Shown in pieces: positions 40,837-52,778 of a stretch of DNA of 64,000 bases. Under the pieces are notes generated by a model that saw only the letters and a list, made by a program, of their open reading frames with translations, searched no databases and had not been told where the DNA came from. A program made the translations under genes and the position numbers. Position 1 is the stretch's first letter, and each line of letters begins with the position of its first letter. This DNA is from a bacterium endosymbiont of Escarpia laminata (GTDB taxonomy: Bacteria > Pseudomonadota > Gammaproteobacteria > Chromatiales > Chromatiaceae): contig QGON01000059.1 in NCBI GenBank assembly GCA_003660235.1, positions 51,887 to 115,886 of the forward strand, written 5' to 3'.

Positions 40837-41517
40837 CTAGAACGACCGCCACAAAGTCACCAGACCAAATAGAATCACCAGCAATCCGGCCCCCCGGCGC
40901 ACCCGAATATCCCTGGCCCAGCGGGCAAGGCTGCCTGCCACCAACCCCATGGCGAAGAGATTGGGCAGGGTGCCGAGACCAAACGCAAGCATCAGTCCGG
41001 CCCCTTTGAGGGCACTGCCTGCGGAGACGGTCCATACCAGCATGGTGTAGACAAGGCCGCAGGGGATCCAGCCCCAGACAACGCCCAGCAGCCAGGCCTG
41101 CCCCGGCGTAGTAACCGGCAGCAATCTGCGCGCATAGGGTTCGATACGCGTCCAGAGCGCGCCGCCTGCCTTTTCGATACGGGACAACCCAAGCCACCAG
41201 CCACCGAGATAGAGTCCGAGAAGAATCATGAAGATACCGGCAATGGCCAGCAGCACACGCTGCGCGATATAGATCGGAGCCACCTGTGCCAACAGCATGC
41301 CGAGTCCGCCCATAATCGCCCCAGCTACCACATAGCTGCTGATGCGGCCCAGGTTATACCCGAGTTGATAAGGAAGGGTGGAACCCATACTGGAACGCAG
41401 TTTTTCCGGCAACCCGAAGGTCAGCGCGCCAACGATACCGCCACACATTCCGGCACAGTGCACCCCGCCCAACAGGCCCACGACAAATGCTGCCAGATAT
41501 CCACCCTGTTCAAGCAT
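40837..41517 (-). CDS. sulfite exporter TauE/SafE family (heavy-metal/cytochrome-oxidase assembly type) membrane protein
   Basis: FVVGLLGGVHCAGMCGGIVGALTF; GVVWGWIPCGLVYTML. Confidence 0.88.
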   Translation of the reverse strand: MLEQGGYLAAFVVGLLGGVHCAGMCGGIVGALTFGLPEKLRSSMGSTLPYQLGYNLGRISSYVVAGAIMGGLGMLLAQVAPIYIAQRVLLAIAGIFMILLGLYLGGWWLGLSRIEKAGGALWTRIEPYARRLLPVTTPGQAWLLGVVWGWIPCGLVYTMLVWTVSAGSALKGAGLMLAFGLGTLPNLFAMGLVAGSLARWARDIRVRRGAGLLVILFGLVTLWRSF

Positions 41518-42928
41518 GTTTTTTATACCCGCTGGATGGAATGTAGCGCATCGCCAACAGTATCAGCAGCAACACCGGCACCCCCATCAGGGTGGTGAGC
41601 AGGAAAAACGTCTGATAACCCATGCCGTCCACCATCACCCCGGAGAAGCCACCCAAGAATTTCGGCAACAGTAACATCACGGAACTGAACAGGGCATATT
41701 GGGTGGCTGAGTAGGAGATATTGGTCAGACTGGAGAGATAGGCGATGAAAGCGGCCGTCGCCACACCGGCACTCAGGTTGTCGATAGAGATCACCAGGGT
41801 CAACATCATCACATCGTGCCCCACCCCTGCCAGCAAGGCAAACAGTAGATTGGTGGCAGCCGCCATCAGGCCACCCAGTAAGAGGGTGCGCATTACGCCA
41901 ATCCTCACCATCAGCAGACCCCCAAGACCTGCTCCAACCAGCGTCATGATCACACCGTAAATCTTGGTGATGGTTGCCACCTCGCCTTTCGTGAACCCCA
42001 TGTCCACATAGAATACGTTGGAGATCACCCCCAGCACTATATCGGATATGCGGTAGGTGGCAATCAGCGCCAGGATCAACAACGCCTGCCAACGGTAGCG
42101 GCTGATAAAATCGACAAAGGGGCTGATGGCGGCATTATAGAAACCTTCGGCAAACCGGCGTAGCGCCAGGGGCAGCCACTGCTGGTGCTCGATCAGGGTG
42201 TCGGTCCGGTTTTCCCGCTCCATAGTGTGAGAATCGGCGGTGACCTCCGGCTCGCTGATAATCAGCGTGGTAACAATACCGACCAGCATCATCAGCGCCA
42301 TACTCAGGTAGGCTGCCATCCAGGCACCCTGATGATAGATCGTATCATCCGGATCAAACAGGGCGGCAACCGCCAGCGCCCCTGCCCCACTCACGATCAT
42401 GGCCAGCCGGTAGCCCATCATGTAGGTGGCCGCCATGGCCCCCTGCAGGTTCTCCTCGACACTTTCGATGCGGTAGGCATCGATTACGATGTCTTGTGTG
42501 GCCGAGGCAAAAGCCACGCCAAATGCAAGCAGCGCAAAACGGGCAAGACTCTCCTGCGGGTCTGACAGGGCCATGCCGACCAGGCCCGCAATGATGCAAA
42601 ACTGGGAGAGCAGCATCCAACTGCGCCTTCGTCCCAGCAGACGGTTCAGCAGCGGCAGGGGCAATCGATCCACCAGCGGTGCCCACACCCACTTGAAACC
42701 GTAGGCCAGCGCCACCCAACTGACAAACCCTATTGTACTGCGTTCAACACCGGCTTCCCGCAGCCAGAAAGAGAGCGTGCCGAACACCAGTAGCAGCGGC
42801 AGCCCTGCGGAAAAGCCAAGGAACAGCATGCCCCGCACCCGGGGATGCCAATAGACCCTGGAGGCATCCAGCCAGTTGGTGAGCGTACTGCTTGGGTTGG
42901 GCACTGAGACTCCTGTTGTGGTGACCAA
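41510..42928 (-). CDS. ampG: AmpG-like MFS permease (muropeptide transporter)
   Basis: MLFLGFSAGLPLLLVFGTLSFWLREAGVERSTIGFVSWVALAYGFKWVWAPLVDR. Confidence 0.92.
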   Translation of the reverse strand: MVTTTGVSVPNPSSTLTNWLDASRVYWHPRVRGMLFLGFSAGLPLLLVFGTLSFWLREAGVERSTIGFVSWVALAYGFKWVWAPLVDRLPLPLLNRLLGRRRSWMLLSQFCIIAGLVGMALSDPQESLARFALLAFGVAFASATQDIVIDAYRIESVEENLQGAMAATYMMGYRLAMIVSGAGALAVAALFDPDDTIYHQGAWMAAYLSMALMMLVGIVTTLIISEPEVTADSHTMERENRTDTLIEHQQWLPLALRRFAEGFYNAAISPFVDFISRYRWQALLILALIATYRISDIVLGVISNVFYVDMGFTKGEVATITKIYGVIMTLVGAGLGGLLMVRIGVMRTLLLGGLMAAATNLLFALLAGVGHDVMMLTLVISIDNLSAGVATAAFIAYLSSLTNISYSATQYALFSSVMLLLPKFLGGFSGVMVDGMGYQTFFLLTTLMGVPVLLLILLAMRYIPSSGYKKHA

Positions 42929-42997
42929 TGGATTCTATCTGCAAAAAACCGCGGCCATTATAGGCGTCTCCGGCAATCATTTCCCAAGCTATCACTT

Positions 42998-43264
42998 AGT
43001 GCTCTGTCAACGTAATAATTGCGGATTCAGTTAGCTTGTCAACGTTCACGGCAAGGCACGTCTTGTAGGCAATGGCCACTCCCTTGTCAAGAGACGCAAC
43101 GCAGTCCGTGGGCGTTGACAAGCTAACCCGCAGGGCGTCCCTGTGGTGTCCCGCAGCTGCGTTCCAGTGTTTGATAAGGGAACAGCCATTACCTGCACAC
43201 TGCGCCTCGCTGCGAAACACCACAGGGACGCTGAACCCGTAATTATTACATTGATAGAGCACTT
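42998..43264. mobile_element. MITE-like element, family T, long copy (about 267 bp)
   Basis: Terminal inverted repeats AGTGCTCTGTCAACGTAATAATTGCGGATTCA / revcomp of TGAACCCGTAATTATTACATTGATAGAGCACT. Confidence 0.8.
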
Positions 43265-43314
43265 GTAGGGGTACTAAGTTACAATTCGCGCATCAACATA
43301 ATCGGAAATAACCC

Positions 43315-43959
43315 ATGCAGAATTATCAGCGCGAATTTCTCGACTTCGCCCTCGACGTGGCGGTGCTGCGCTTCGGCGAATTCACCCTCAAGTCCGGTCG
43401 CATCAGTCCCTATTTCTTCAATGCCGGACTGTTCAACACCGGGGCCAGCCTGGCCCGCTTGGGCCGCTACTACGCCCAGGCAATCGTCGATTCCGGTATC
43501 GAGTTCGATGTACTCTATGGACCTGCCTACAAGGGGATTCCTCTGGCCGCAGTCACCGCTGCCGCCCTTTACGACCACCACGGCAGGGACGTGCCCTATG
43601 CCTTCAATCGCAAGGAGGCCAAGGACCACGGCGAAGGCGGCATCATCGTCGGCCATGAACTGAACGGTGGCGTACTGATTATCGACGACGTCATCTCCGC
43701 CGGCACTTCGGTAAGGGAGTCGGTAGAGATCATCAAGAATCTTGGCGCCACACCCGCCGGTGTCGTCATTGCCCTGGATCGTCAGGAGCGTGGCAAGGGG
43801 GAGCGATCCGCCATTCAGGAGGTCGAGAGTGACTACGGCATACCGGTGACCTCCATCGTGGCCCTGGAACAGCTTGTTGAATATCTCGGGGAGAAACCCG
43901 GCTCCGAAGAGTCCCTGGCACGCATCCGCGCATACCGGGAGCAGTACGGCGTCGCCTAA
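43315..43959 (+). CDS. pyrE: orotate phosphoribosyltransferase
   Basis: [47 protein letters not shown]. Confidence 0.98.
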   Translation: MQNYQREFLDFALDVAVLRFGEFTLKSGRISPYFFNAGLFNTGASLARLGRYYAQAIVDSGIEFDVLYGPAYKGIPLAAVTAAALYDHHGRDVPYAFNRKEAKDHGEGGIIVGHELNGGVLIIDDVISAGTSVRESVEIIKNLGATPAGVVIALDRQERGKGERSAIQEVESDYGIPVTSIVALEQLVEYLGEKPGSEESLARIRAYREQYGVA

Positions 43960-44702
43960 CCGATAATCAGCTTGCTGCCCACCAGCAGGGTGACGATTTC
44001 GAAACCCCGCTTGATCCAGCGGTTCCCTTTGGTGATAGAGAGGTGGGCGCCGATGTAGCCTCCCAGCAGGGAACCGGCCAGCAGCACCGGCAACCACTCC
44101 CATTTGACATCTCCCAACACCCCAAGGGTGACAGCACCGGCACCGTTCCAGAACACGCCCACCAGCACCAGCGTGTGGGCCACCGCCCGCCGGTAATCGA
44201 GACCGAACCAGCGCACCAGCCAGAGGGTAACAAAAAGTCCGGTGCCGGAGGTCAATGAACCGTTAAGCACACCAATAAGAAAAAGCCCCGTCGCTCCAAT
44301 CACGAACCCCGATACATTTCGATGTATTGAGACGTACGATTGCCCCAGCGAGCGTTTGCTGATCGAGTAGACACCCAGACTAAGCGTCAGGACACCCAAT
44401 GCAATCTCCGCCGCCCGATCAGGCACCCTAAGGATCAGACTGGCGCCCAGCACCACCCCCGGCAGCCCCGCTGCCAGCAGAAAGATCACGAACTGCCGCT
44501 CCAGTCCATCCTCCCGCAGATGCCGTAGGGTTGCGCCAACCCCCAGGGCAACCGACGCAATCTTGTGGGTTGCGAGGGCAATTCCGAACGGCAATCCTAA
44601 AAAGATCAGCACCGGCAGCTGCACCAACCCGGCGCCTCCTCCGGAAAAAGCGGAAAATGTGTTAGCCAACAAAGAGATAATAAAAAGGGTGAACTGTTCC
44701 AC
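43956..44702 (-). CDS. TauE/SafE (DUF81) family sulfite exporter-like permease
   Basis: [59 protein letters not shown]. Confidence 0.9.
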   Translation of the reverse strand: MEQFTLFIISLLANTFSAFSGGGAGLVQLPVLIFLGLPFGIALATHKIASVALGVGATLRHLREDGLERQFVIFLLAAGLPGVVLGASLILRVPDRAAEIALGVLTLSLGVYSISKRSLGQSYVSIHRNVSGFVIGATGLFLIGVLNGSLTSGTGLFVTLWLVRWFGLDYRRAVAHTLVLVGVFWNGAGAVTLGVLGDVKWEWLPVLLAGSLLGGYIGAHLSITKGNRWIKRGFEIVTLLVGSKLIIG

Positions 44703-44720
44703 AGATAATCTATCTTATGA

Positions 44721-44822
44721 CCAAGTGCTCTATCCATGTGATAATTACGGATTCAGCGCACCTTGCCGTGATTGTTGACAAGCTAACTGAACTTGTAATT
44801 ATCACATGGAATAGAGTACTGG
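44721..44822. mobile_element. MITE-like element, family T, short copy (about 102 bp), opposite internal orientation
   Basis: AAGTGCTCTATCCATGTGATAATTACGGATTCA...GTAATTATCACATGGAATAGAGTACT; shares TTCAGTTAGCTTGTCAAC..TCACGGCAAGG core with 42998-43264. Confidence 0.8.
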
Positions 44823-44903
44823 TGACGCAGTATAATCCCTCTTCGGGATATATAAGGTCAGGAACAACCGGCCGCCACTCAAGGTCGAGAGAATACCGGG
44901 TTA

Positions 44904-45902
44904 TTGATGGAAACAATAAACGATTTAATCAAACCATCCAGGCTTTTGCTTGCGACGTTGTTGTCGCTGGCATTTGTCTCTTTACCCGTAAACGCAGGAA
45001 AACTATACAAATGGGTTGATGAGAGCGGACGGGTCCACTACGCCGACTACCTGCCGCCTGAGGATATCAGACGAGAGCACACCTACCTGGATGAACGGGG
45101 CCTGACTGTCAATAAAGTGGACGCTGCAAAAACCCAGGAGGAGATCGAACAGCAAGAGGCGCTGAAACGACTGCAGAAAGAGCAGCAGGCACTGATCGAG
45201 AAACAGCAGGCGGCTGACCGGGTATTGCTGCGCACCTTCAGAAGTGAAGATGACATTCTGATGGCACGGGACGGCCAACTCCGGGCAGTCGACCTCTCCC
45301 TTCAGGTGATCAGCTCCAATATCAGACAGCTCAAAAACAAACTCGAAGAGATGCAGCGCAACGCAGCCAGCCTGGAACTCAGCGGCCAATCGGTTTCATC
45401 TGAGTATCTTCAACGGATCGACCGTAAGCGCCAATCGTTGAAGGAATCATATCAATCCATCGTACATCGGGAACGGGATAAAAACAGGATCCGCATAGCT
45501 TTTGCCCGTGACCTGGAAAGGTTCAGAGTGTTAAAACGACTCAGCCGAAAACCGGACGACCAGCTGGAAACAGCACAGTCCGAAGAGGGTCTGAGCAACG
45601 TTTACCATTGCCAGGGGGAGAGTCGGTGCGAATCATCCTGGCAAGCTGCCAAACAATACCTCCGCTCTCATGCAACCACCCCGGTTCGAATGCTCGCAGA
45701 GAACATTCTGATGGCAGGGCAGCCCTTAAAAGCCCAGGATATCAGCATCACTATGTCACGCCTCACTGATGCCATAACCCAGCAGACGATCATTTTTATG
45801 GATCTGCAGTGCAAGGACACCCCTGAAGGCACGGCCTTCTGCGCCAGTGAACCGGTGAGGCAGATAAGGGAGGGGTTTAACGCGGCAGTTGCAGAGCGTT
45901 AA
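44904..45902 (+). CDS. DUF4124 domain protein with coiled-coil
   Basis: AGKLYKWVDESGRVHYADYLPPE (DUF4124 signature), signal peptide. Confidence 0.85.
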   Translation: MMETINDLIKPSRLLLATLLSLAFVSLPVNAGKLYKWVDESGRVHYADYLPPEDIRREHTYLDERGLTVNKVDAAKTQEEIEQQEALKRLQKEQQALIEKQQAADRVLLRTFRSEDDILMARDGQLRAVDLSLQVISSNIRQLKNKLEEMQRNAASLELSGQSVSSEYLQRIDRKRQSLKESYQSIVHRERDKNRIRIAFARDLERFRVLKRLSRKPDDQLETAQSEEGLSNVYHCQGESRCESSWQAAKQYLRSHATTPVRMLAENILMAGQPLKAQDISITMSRLTDAITQQTIIFMDLQCKDTPEGTAFCASEPVRQIREGFNAAVAER

Positions 45903-45921
45903 AGCAGGATGCCGGCAGGTG

Positions 45922-46511
45922 TCACGGCAGATTAAAGAGCGCAACTTCCAGCACCCTCCATTGAGCTTCCCATTGGGTTAAAGGCGCCGTCTTGAAACGG
46001 CTGCGGCTATATTGGTGCATCCTGCCTTCAACAGCCGCCAGCATGAGGTTTGCCGACACGCTGGCATCGACAGTCTGCAGTCCGCTTTCCCGCAGGTCAC
46101 CCTCCCGCAGGATCTGCTTCAGTTGGGTTTCGAGTCGGGAAAAAAATTGGCCCACCCGAGTCTGCAGCCGTTCAGTTTCGCCAACCAGCGCATCGCCAAG
46201 CAGTACCCTGGTAATGCCGGGATTGCGTTCAGAAAAGAGCAACACCAGGTAGAGCAGCCTGCCGCAGCGCAATCTGGCATCGCTCTCCTCCCCCAGTATC
46301 TGGTTGATACGCACAAAGATGCTCTCCTCGGCAAAATCGATCAACCCTTCAAACATCTTCGCCTTACTGGCAAAATGACGATAGAGCGCCGCCTCGGATA
46401 TTTCTGCGGCCCGCGCCAGCGCCGCTGTGGTAATGCGGCCACCGGGATTCTGTTCAAGTTCGCGGGCCAACGCCTCGAGAATCAGCTGTTTGCGCGGTAT
46501 CCTGCTACTCA

Positions 46512-46512
<1 letters not shown>
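45922..46512 (-). CDS. slmA: nucleoid occlusion factor SlmA (TetR family)
   Basis: RITTAALARAAEISEAALYRHFASKAKMFEGLIDFAEESIF; next to argB. Confidence 0.95.
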
Positions 46513-47414
<902 letters not shown>

Positions 47415-47455
47415 TCAACTGTGTCAGTAAGAATAAAGCGGTTACCGAATCGGGG

Positions 47456-50023
47456 TTAAAACGGCAGTTTTAGACCTGGCTGCACCTGCTCAAGAAGGTT
47501 ACGAAAGACATCCATTACCAGCTTAAGCGCATCTTCGTCCTCCGCCTCGAAACGGAATATCAGAGACGGGGTGGTGTTGGAAGCACGCACCAGCCCCCAA
47601 CCTTGCTCGAACTCAGCCCGCAGACCGTCGATTCTGAGCAGCCGCGCGCCGGGAAGATCCGGCTGCTTGTCCAGTGCCGCCATGATGACGTCACACTCAC
47701 CCTCTTTCAGGGTCACGCTGTATTCCGGGGTAGAGACACTCTCCGGCAGTTCGGCAAAGATCTCTGCGCTGCTGCGGGGGTCGAGGGTCAATATCTCCAG
47801 CAGCCTTGCCGCCGCATAGAGACCATCATCAAAACCATACCAACGCTCGGCAAACATGATATGCCCACTGAACTCACCCGCCAGCAGTGCCCCCGTCTCC
47901 TTCATCTTCGCCTTGAGCATGGAGTGGCCGCTCTTCCACATCAACGGCCGTCCTCCGTTGGCAAGCACCACATTGGCAAGGTGACGGCTGCACTTCACGT
48001 CATAGACGATATCGCCGCCTGGCTCTCGGGAGAGAACGTCCATGGCCAAATACATCAGCACCCGATCCGGCCAGATAATTTTGCCTGTGGAATCCACTAT
48101 GCCGACCCGGTCCCCATCACCGTCGAAGGCGAAGCCGACATCAGCCTTGCTCTCCACAACCTGTTTTGCCAACGCCTGCATGTTTTCGGGACGGCTGGGA
48201 TCCGGATGATGATTGGGAAAGTCCCCGTCCACTTCACAGAACAGCTCCTCCACTTCACATCCCAACTGTTGAAAAAGATGGGTCGCCAGCACTGAGGAAG
48301 CGCCGTTGCCACAGTCGACCACCACTTTCATTCCCCGAGCCAGACTCACATCATTGACCACCCGGTCGGTATATTCCGAAATGATTTCCCGAGTTTCGAA
48401 ATCCCCGTCGCCCTGCAGTAGATTGCCCTGCTGAATACGCCGGTAGATCGATTGAATCCCCTCAGAGGAGAGACTCTCACCGCCGATCACGATCTTGATA
48501 CCATTGTATTCCGGTGGATTGTGACTGCCGGTCACAACCACGCCACAACCTGCAGTAAACTCATGCGCAGCGAAGTAGAGCAGGGGGGTGGGCACCAGTC
48601 CCACATCGATCACATCGCGACCACTTCCCCGCAATCCCCGTACCAGTGCCTCCGCCAATCGTTCACTGGAATGCCTGCCATCACGCGCCACGACCACGGT
48701 CTGAAAACCCTGCTCGTAGATTTCACTACCGACAGCGCGGCCGATTGCCTCAACGCCCTCTTCGTTCAGGGTGTCGTCCACCAGACCACGGATATCATAG
48801 GCTCTGAAGATTGACACAGGGACAGCCGTTACCGGGGCAGACGCTAGAGCCGCGGTACGAACTGGAGGTAAACTGCGCGAATCCTCAGCCATATCAGAAG
48901 CTGAAAACAGATCTTCATCCACAGTGATGCCATGTCTGGATCCGGCATCACGTTTGCGTTTGGCGCGACGTTCGATGCGGCGTGTTCTGACCTCACGCGC
49001 CTGATGCTCCAATATTTCAAGTGTGGCCTGCATATCCAGAAGACTGGCCATATGTCGTGTGGGCGATTTGCCCATCATCACGCTTTCCATCAGTTCCAGA
49101 ATGCTGTACTGATCTTTTTTCAATGCCCTGCGCATGCCTTCCGCAAGCAGGAAGAGCATCGCCGCACTCAAGACAATCGCCACCAGCCCTGGCAGCAGCA
49201 ACATCAGGTCATTGGAGAATCCCTCTTTGCCGACTGACGATTTCCAGTAGGCCACTTCCCAGATACTGCCCGACACCGGCAGCGTACCATCAGGCTGTTG
49301 CTGATCAGGCGGGACATTACCGGCCATTGCCAACACCAGTGCGCTGGCCCGATCCACAACCTGGCGGACTTCGACCCGCCCGGCATATTCCTTCACGCTG
49401 TCTACCGAATCCTGCAGACCGCCAGCCGGGAAGGCTGCATGAATGACGCCCAATGCGGACTCATCTTCCGCAGAGCGCACAGCCACCACCATCGCAACAT
49501 ATTGCTGGGCGCTACCAAACTGATGAACCTCTGCGGGGGGAGTCTGCAACTGTTTCTCGGCCTGACGCATCAGTTCCAGGGAGGCATAACCAAGGTGCGG
49601 CATCACACTGCTGTCCGGTTCACGTTGTCCAGCGGTCAGTAACCTGACACGCAAAACACCAGGCACTATCTGAGTCAGCTGATCTTCCCGTTCCCGCAAG
49701 GCCATGCGGTCATTCAGACGAAACAGCGCAGTGATATTGGGATCTCTGGATATGCCCTCCAATAGCTGAAGACGGAAGAGATTTTGTTCAGAGAGCCGGC
49801 CTGCCAGCGCCTGCGCACCGGTTTCAATCTGACGTGCTGCCAGCGACTCATCCCTATCGTGAAACTGAAGATAGACCATCGCCCAGGCCAGGATGATCAA
49901 CACCATCACCCCTACTACGGCCATCAGCCAGTACCAGCGGATACCGTGGCCCGCCTGTTCTCCGCTCCTGTACGTCTGTTCGCTCTGTTTGTTCTGTTTG
50001 TTCTGTTTCTTCTTTCTCTTCAT
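47456..50023 (-). CDS. algC: phosphomannomutase/phosphoglucomutase with N-terminal membrane/sensor-like extension
   Basis: C-terminal GVVVTGSHNPPEYNGIKIV, FAFDGDGDRVGIVD; N-terminal TM helices. Confidence 0.95.
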   Translation of the reverse strand: MKRKKKQNKQNKQSEQTYRSGEQAGHGIRWYWLMAVVGVMVLIILAWAMVYLQFHDRDESLAARQIETGAQALAGRLSEQNLFRLQLLEGISRDPNITALFRLNDRMALREREDQLTQIVPGVLRVRLLTAGQREPDSSVMPHLGYASLELMRQAEKQLQTPPAEVHQFGSAQQYVAMVVAVRSAEDESALGVIHAAFPAGGLQDSVDSVKEYAGRVEVRQVVDRASALVLAMAGNVPPDQQQPDGTLPVSGSIWEVAYWKSSVGKEGFSNDLMLLLPGLVAIVLSAAMLFLLAEGMRRALKKDQYSILELMESVMMGKSPTRHMASLLDMQATLEILEHQAREVRTRRIERRAKRKRDAGSRHGITVDEDLFSASDMAEDSRSLPPVRTAALASAPVTAVPVSIFRAYDIRGLVDDTLNEEGVEAIGRAVGSEIYEQGFQTVVVARDGRHSSERLAEALVRGLRGSGRDVIDVGLVPTPLLYFAAHEFTAGCGVVVTGSHNPPEYNGIKIVIGGESLSSEGIQSIYRRIQQGNLLQGDGDFETREIISEYTDRVVNDVSLARGMKVVVDCGNGASSVLATHLFQQLGCEVEELFCEVDGDFPNHHPDPSRPENMQALAKQVVESKADVGFAFDGDGDRVGIVDSTGKIIWPDRVLMYLAMDVLSREPGGDIVYDVKCSRHLANVVLANGGRPLMWKSGHSMLKAKMKETGALLAGEFSGHIMFAERWYGFDDGLYAAARLLEILTLDPRSSAEIFAELPESVSTPEYSVTLKEGECDVIMAALDKQPDLPGARLLRIDGLRAEFEQGWGLVRASNTTPSLIFRFEAEDEDALKLVMDVFRNLLEQVQPGLKLPF

Positions 50024-50036
50024 GACCGTACGTCAA

Positions 50037-51248
50037 TCATCCCAGGTTAGCCTGAATATGATACCGCTCGGCGATACGCTCTGCGAGCCGTTCCGCCACT
50101 GCCGGTTTCGCCATCATCGGGATTGCTTCCCTGCCACCTTCCCACAGCAAAAGCAGCGCATTCTCATCCCCTTCGAACCCCCCCTTGCTTCCACCTACCC
50201 GATTCGCCGCAATAAGGTCCACCTTCTTGGCGCGTCGTTTGGCATCTGCAAAGGCTTCCACATCATCCGTTTCGGCAGCAAACCCCACGGTATAGGGCGC
50301 TTCATCCAGCGCCGCCACCAGAGCGAGAATATCCGGATTTTTCCGCAGATTCAGTTGCAAGGTTTCACTACTCTTTTTTATCTTCTTGGCAGCCATCTCA
50401 GTGGGACGATAGTCAGCCACCGCCGCCACGCCAACAAAGATGTCACAGGCACTGACCCGCGCCATCACCGCCTCTTCCATTTGCAGCGCGGTCTCCACAT
50501 CCACCCGTAGAACACGGTCAGGCGTGGTAAGCGCCACCGGCCCGCTGATGAGCGTAACCTCAGCCCCCAACCGCACCAGAGATACCGCCAAGGCATAACC
50601 CATCTTGCCGGAGCTGCGATTCCCGATATAACGCACCGGATCGATGAACTCCCGGGTCGGACCTGCGGTTATCAATACGCGTTTCCCCTGCAGCGATCCA
50701 GAAGCAAAAAGTGATTCAGCCTGCGCCAACAGGAGATCGGGTTCCAGCATCCGGCCTGGGCCGGTCTCACCACACGCCTGCTCGCCCTCACTGGGTCCCC
50801 ATAGCAGAAGCCCGCGCTGCCGTAACAAGCGGGCATTCTCCTGGGTGGCGGGATTCAGCCACATCTGCCGGTTCATCGCCGGCGCCAACGCAATAGTAGC
50901 GGTGGTCGCAAGAGAGAGCGTGGATAACAGATCATTCGCCATACCAGCCGCCAGCCGTGCCATGAAGTCGGCACTGGCCGGAGCAACCAAAACCAGATCA
51001 GCCCAACGCGCCAGGTCGATATGGTTCATCGCCGCTTCCTGTTCTGTGTCGAGCAATTCCGTATAGACACGCTCTTTGGAGAGCGCCTGGAATGTCAGGG
51101 TCGTGACAAACGCTTGGGCCGCGGGGGTCATCACCACCCTTACTCCAGCTCCTGCCTGCATCAGCGCACGGAGCAACACCGCGCTCTTGTAAGCGGCAAT
51201 GCCACCGGTAACACCGAGAACAACCTTTTTTCCCTGCAACACAGACAT
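50037..51248 (-). CDS. coaBC: bifunctional phosphopantothenoylcysteine decarboxylase/phosphopantothenate-cysteine ligase
   Basis: VVLGVTGGIAAYKSAVLLR, PAMNRQMWLNPATQEN, VLITAGPTREFIDPVRYIGNRSSGKMGYALA. Confidence 0.97.
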   Translation of the reverse strand: MSVLQGKKVVLGVTGGIAAYKSAVLLRALMQAGAGVRVVMTPAAQAFVTTLTFQALSKERVYTELLDTEQEAAMNHIDLARWADLVLVAPASADFMARLAAGMANDLLSTLSLATTATIALAPAMNRQMWLNPATQENARLLRQRGLLLWGPSEGEQACGETGPGRMLEPDLLLAQAESLFASGSLQGKRVLITAGPTREFIDPVRYIGNRSSGKMGYALAVSLVRLGAEVTLISGPVALTTPDRVLRVDVETALQMEEAVMARVSACDIFVGVAAVADYRPTEMAAKKIKKSSETLQLNLRKNPDILALVAALDEAPYTVGFAAETDDVEAFADAKRRAKKVDLIAANRVGGSKGGFEGDENALLLLWEGGREAIPMMAKPAVAERLAERIAERYHIQANLG

Positions 51249-51444
51249 CGACTTGAAATAACCACAGACTCCAGATTGGCAAGAGTACCCCATGGGACTG
51301 TTACAGCAAAGCAGCAGTATCCAGGGCATGAGTAAGCACTAACCCCGCCAGCGAAAAAGATAGGAATTTCGTGACTCAGAACACGTTTTTCCGCTAATCT
51401 TAGGGTGAAATTATAGAAGCCTAATTTAAAGACATGGAGGTCTT

Positions 51445-52119
51445 ATGCCAATCACCGACTGGCCCATCGCCGAACGACCAAGAGAAAAACTGCTGCAAAA
51501 GGGCGCCACCGCCCTGTCCGATGCCGAACTACTGGCAATTTTTCTGCGTACCGGCGTCGCTGGAAAAACCGCTGTGGATCTCGCCAGAGATCTGCTGCAG
51601 GAGTACGGCGGACTCAGACATCTGCTGGCCGCCGGGCAGAAACGTTTCTGTCAAAGCAAGGGGCTCGGCAACGCCAAATATGCTCAGCTTCAGGCCGTCC
51701 TGGAGATGGGACGCCGTTACCTGCAGGAGGATCTGGAACGGGGCGAACCACTCACCAATCCCGCTGCATCCCGACGCTATCTGCAGTCGCGCCTGAGGCA
51801 CTATCCCTACGAGGTCTTTGCCTGCCTGTTTCTCGATAATCGTCATCGGGTAATTGAGTACGAAGAGTTGTTCCGGGGCACCATCGACGGCGCCAGCGTC
51901 CCCCCCAGAGAGGTGGTTCGGCGCGCCCTCGAGCTCAATGCCGCCGCCCTCATCCTTGCCCACAACCACCCCTCGGGCGTCGCTGAACCAAGCCAGGCCG
52001 ACCAGCAGATCACCCAGCGCATCCGGGAGGCCCTGACACTTGTGGATATCCGTGTTCTGGACCATTTTGTCATCGGCGATGGTGAGCCGGTATCGTTGGC
52101 GGAGCGGGGGATGATGTGA
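51445..52119 (+). CDS. radC: RadC family JAB1/MPN-domain protein
   Basis: [53 protein letters not shown]. Confidence 0.97.
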   Translation: MPITDWPIAERPREKLLQKGATALSDAELLAIFLRTGVAGKTAVDLARDLLQEYGGLRHLLAAGQKRFCQSKGLGNAKYAQLQAVLEMGRRYLQEDLERGEPLTNPAASRRYLQSRLRHYPYEVFACLFLDNRHRVIEYEELFRGTIDGASVPPREVVRRALELNAAALILAHNHPSGVAEPSQADQQITQRIREALTLVDIRVLDHFVIGDGEPVSLAERGMM

Positions 52120-52126
52120 AACCTGA

Positions 52127-52189
<63 letters not shown>

Positions 52190-52250
52190 AAAAGCTTGCT
52201 TTTGCCGATAAACGCGTCAAGCCCTTATCTGAAATTTTATGTTAAATCGC

Positions 52251-52287
52251 CCTGTCACCTGTCACCTGTCACCTTGCACCTCCCACC
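52251..52287. repeat. Second heptanucleotide tandem repeat (CCTGTCA)x3 followed by degenerate units CCTTGCA, CCTCCCA
   Basis: Read directly. Confidence 0.9.
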
Positions 52288-52347
52288 CCTCTCTGCCATA
52301 ATTGTGCGCTTTTCGCCCCAGGGTTAACAAATTTAGAGGTTTTGACA

Positions 52348-52584
52348 ATGTCAAAAGTCTGCCAGGTAACCGGCAAGCGCCCGGTCTCGGGAAACAACGT
52401 TTCCCACGCGCACAACAAGACCAGACGCCGCTTTCTGCCCAATCTGCACTATCATCGTTTTTGGGTGGAAAGTGAGAGTCGTTGGGTGCGTCTGCGGCTC
52501 ACTACGAAAGGTATGCGCATCATCGACAAGAAGGGTATAGATGCAGTGCTGTCTGACATCCGTGCCCGTGGCGAAAAGGTCTAA
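52348..52584 (+). CDS. rpmB: 50S ribosomal protein L28
   Basis: [39 protein letters not shown]. Confidence 0.99.
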   Translation: MSKVCQVTGKRPVSGNNVSHAHNKTRRRFLPNLHYHRFWVESESRWVRLRLTTKGMRIIDKKGIDAVLSDIRARGEKV

Positions 52585-52598
52585 GGGAGAACTGAATC

Positions 52599-52754
52599 AT
52601 GCGTGAAAAGATCAGACTGGTTTCCAGCGCCGGCACCGGCCACTTCTATACCACCACCAAGAACAAGCGAAACAAGTCGGGCAAGATGGAAATCAAAAAA
52701 TTCGATCCCAAGGCCCGCAAACATGTGATGTACAAAGAGGCCAAGATCAAATAA
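52599..52754 (+). CDS. rpmG: 50S ribosomal protein L33 (51 aa, not in supplied ORF track)
   Basis: [51 protein letters not shown]. Confidence 0.98.
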   Translation: MREKIRLVSSAGTGHFYTTTKNKRNKSGKMEIKKFDPKARKHVMYKEAKIK

Positions 52755-52778
52755 GGCATCTACATCCCTGGGACATCG

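Noticed and set aside
40823-41197. N-terminal extension of the 256-aa ORF 40427..41197
   Set aside because: That part is an out-of-frame overlap with the TauE/SafE-like gene; the convincing protein starts at MSDTTLF (40822)
42996-43262. 88-aa minus-strand ORF
   Set aside because: Lies wholly within the MITE-like element and spans its inverted repeats; unlikely to be a gene
44717-45019. 100-aa plus-strand ORF
   Set aside because: Starts in the short MITE-like copy and overlaps the start of the DUF4124 gene out of frame
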